A stretch of 6,083 bases of DNA, taken from Pseudomonadota bacterium (GTDB lineage: Bacteria; Pseudomonadota; Gammaproteobacteria; Steroidobacterales; Steroidobacteraceae). The DNA lies in NCBI GenBank assembly GCA_021838065.1, contig JAKCEJ010000190.1, positions 1 to 6,083 on the forward strand, read 5' to 3'. The position numbers were made by a program, and so were the translations under genes. Below the pieces are notes generated by a model, which was not told where the DNA came from, made no database searches, and saw only the letters and a list, made by a program, of their open reading frames with translations. Positions 4,520 through 6,083 of this stretch are shown piece after piece (within the stretch, counting starts at the first letter, position 1; the number at the start of each line of letters is the position of its first letter).

Positions 4520-6083
4520 TCACCAGCGCTGGTTGATCTGCATGCTGACGACCCGGCCGAGCGCCTGCACGTTGTAGATGTCGTAGCCGAACTGGTTGTC
4601 GACGAACGGCGGATCGTGATTGAGGGCGTTCACCGCGTTCAGCGATACGGTGGTCTGCCCGAAGCGGCCTGGATCGAGCCGGTAGCGCAGATACACATCG
4701 AGCGTGGTCCAGGCCGACACCTCCGGCACGATCGAGCTGGCGGGATTGCGGTACGCACCGGTGTAATTGACGATGAGCGCGCTGCTCCAGCCCGGCTCGC
4801 CGCCGCCGTGGCGGCTCCAGCTGAGTATCCCGCGCAGGCGCAGCGAGAGCGGGTTGCCCGCGGTGTCGAGAATGCTGACCGCCGGGGAGGTGGGAGTCAC
4901 CGCCTGCGTGAAGGACAGGACGTCCGTGCCCCTCAACCCGAGAGCGAGGTGACCCCAGCGGGTGAGCAGATGCTCGCGTGCGTCGATGTCGAACCCGCGG
5001 GTATGCGTCGTCGCCAGGTTCGCCAGGCGCAGATCGATGATCGCCGCCGGATGGCTCGCCAGACAGGTCGCGACGGGCCCGATGAACTGCGCGCTGTTGC
5101 AGATCGCGTCGATTTGCGCCGTCGTCGGATTGCGGTTGATCACCGCCGCCCACTCCGCCGCATGCTGCAGGATGCCGAACGGGTCGTCGGCGGCCGGCTG
5201 CTCAATCCGGTTCCAATAGGCGATATCGTAGTACGTCAATGACACCCGCGCGCCGCGCCAGGGCGAGACGTCGAGCCCGGCCGTCCAGGTCTGGGCCGTC
5301 TCCTGACGCAGATTGGGGTTGGAACCCTGCTCGCCGAGCACGAGCGAGCGGCCGCCCGGGGATTGCGGATCCGGCAGCACCACCATTCCCGAGATGTTCT
5401 GCGCCGTGTCGTAGAGGTCATCGAGCTTGGGCGCGCGGTACGAGCGGCCCCAGCTCGCGCGCAGCTTCAGCCACTGGGTCGCCGTCCACTGCAGCCGGCC
5501 GGTCGGGTTGAACGTCCCGCCGAAATCGCTGTAATGATCGTACCGCGCCGCGACATCAAGCGTCAGGCGCGGCGTCGCGCGCCGGTCGCGCCCGCTGCCC
5601 AGCAGCGGCACGTGCAGCTCGGAGAATGCCGAGACGACCTGACGGCTGTCGTGCTGAGTGTGGACAGCGTTCAGCGGGCCGGTGATGTCCGGCACCTCAA
5701 CATTGAGGGTCTCGGTGCGCCGCTCGAAACCCACCGCCAGCTTCGCCTCTCCGGCCGGCAGCCTCAGCAGCGGCCCGTTCGCCACGAGGTCCGTCGATTC
5801 AATCCCCGAGATCGAATGCAGCGTGTAGTTCTGGCTGATCGCCGGCACGATCCCGGCGTTGACGGCCGCGTTGGCGGTGAAGGGATCGAAAGCCGTGGCC
5901 GGATTGGGGTCGGCGAGCGCCGCCGCGAGCGCCGCGGGATTGGCGACGCCGTACTCGTTGTTCACCAGGGACTGCTTGCCGCCTGATTCGCTCACGGTCA
6001 TCTGCCAGTGCGCGCCGAGGCGGATCGTGGCGCCCACCGTGCCCATGTAGAGGCGGGAGTTGCTCGCGAATCTCGTCGGCCCG
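4520..6083 (-). CDS. TonB-dependent outer-membrane receptor, C-terminal beta-barrel, 5'-truncated by window
   Basis: This is an outer-membrane active transporter that takes up its ligand with TonB energy. About 520 residues are visible, and the frame stays open to the right edge (no stop through 6082), so the Met at 6046 is internal. Receptors of this type are roughly 900-1000 residues, so the signal sequence, any STN signalling domain, the TonB box and the plug are outside. Counting from that Met, barrel signatures are LKLRASWGRSYRAPKLDDLY (194-212), GSNPNLRQETAQTWTAGLD (241-259), a beta-strand series, and the C-terminus GRVVSMQINQRW, whose final aromatic residue suits BAM-dependent insertion. 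Two cysteines (316 and 328) in a probable surface loop may form a disulfide. The gene reads toward the peptide and sigma genes, and its own promoter lies outside the window. The ligand is unknown; siderophores or the mature neighbouring peptide are options. Confidence 0.95.
   Translation of the reverse strand, partial: GPTRFASNSRLYMGTVGATIRLGAHWQMTVSESGGKQSLVNNEYGVANPAALAAALADPNPATAFDPFTANAAVNAGIVPAISQNYTLHSISGIESTDLVANGPLLRLPAGEAKLAVGFERRTETLNVEVPDITGPLNAVHTQHDSRQVVSAFSELHVPLLGSGRDRRATPRLTLDVAARYDHYSDFGGTFNPTGRLQWTATQWLKLRASWGRSYRAPKLDDLYDTAQNISGMVVLPDPQSPGGRSLVLGEQGSNPNLRQETAQTWTAGLDVSPWRGARVSLTYYDIAYWNRIEQPAADDPFGILQHAAEWAAVINRNPTTAQIDAICNSAQFIGPVATCLASHPAAIIDLRLANLATTHTRGFDIDAREHLLTRWGHLALGLRGTDVLSFTQAVTPTSPAVSILDTAGNPLSLRLRGILSWSRHGGGEPGWSSALIVNYTGAYRNPASSIVPEVSAWTTLDVYLRYRLDPGRFGQTTVSLNAVNALNHDPPFVDNQFGYDIYNVQALGRVVSMQINQRW

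Noticed and set aside
1..6083. Insertion sequences, CRISPR arrays, tRNA or rRNA genes
   Set aside because: No transposase, terminal inverted repeats with target duplications, regularly spaced repeats or tRNA cloverleaf were found on either strand.

Overview
The window looks like chromosomal DNA from a high-GC proteobacterium, probably a gammaproteobacterium. The basis is uniformly GC-rich coding sequence, a single-chain iron-sulfur serine dehydratase, a canonical CsrA, a GGDEF cyclase and a large TonB-dependent receptor. The taxonomic placement is inference. Both ends cut through genes: serine dehydratase on the left lacks its N-terminus, and the receptor on the right lacks its N-terminal half.

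Layout from left to right. Positions 1-1036 (+) hold the C-terminal three quarters of an L-serine ammonia-lyase (SdaA type). Positions 1043-2071 (-) hold a soluble GGDEF diguanylate cyclase, convergent with sdaA, with only 6 bp between the stop codons. Positions 2072-2267 are non-coding and contain two GC-rich hairpins. Then, all on the minus strand, come csrA (2268-2498), an anti-sigma/FecR regulator (2554-3591) and a FecI-like ECF sigma factor (3588-4157); the last two overlap by 4 bp. Positions 4158-4329 form a structured divergent intergenic region. Positions 4330-4491 (+) encode a 53-residue peptide with a textbook Shine-Dalgarno. Positions 4520-6083 (-) hold the C-terminal part of a TonB-dependent outer-membrane receptor, convergent with the peptide gene.

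The sigma factor, FecR and receptor form a recognisable cell-surface signalling and uptake module: the receptor binds a ligand, FecR relays the signal across the inner membrane, and the ECF sigma switches on transcription. The most interesting object is the small peptide gene in the middle of this module. Its C-terminus has the features of a lasso-peptide precursor: a Thr at -2, a Gly at core position 1, an Asp at core position 9, and a short tail with bulky residues (core GAILGAKYDTAVGWHCY). ECF sigma/FecR/TonB-receptor sets are known companions of proteobacterial lasso-peptide clusters. However, no lasso maturation gene (protease, cyclase, RRE protein) or isopeptidase is visible here, so this is a candidate and not a demonstrated system.

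The left part (sdaA, cyclase, csrA) looks like ordinary chromosome, although csrA directly downstream of a fecR gene is not its usual context.
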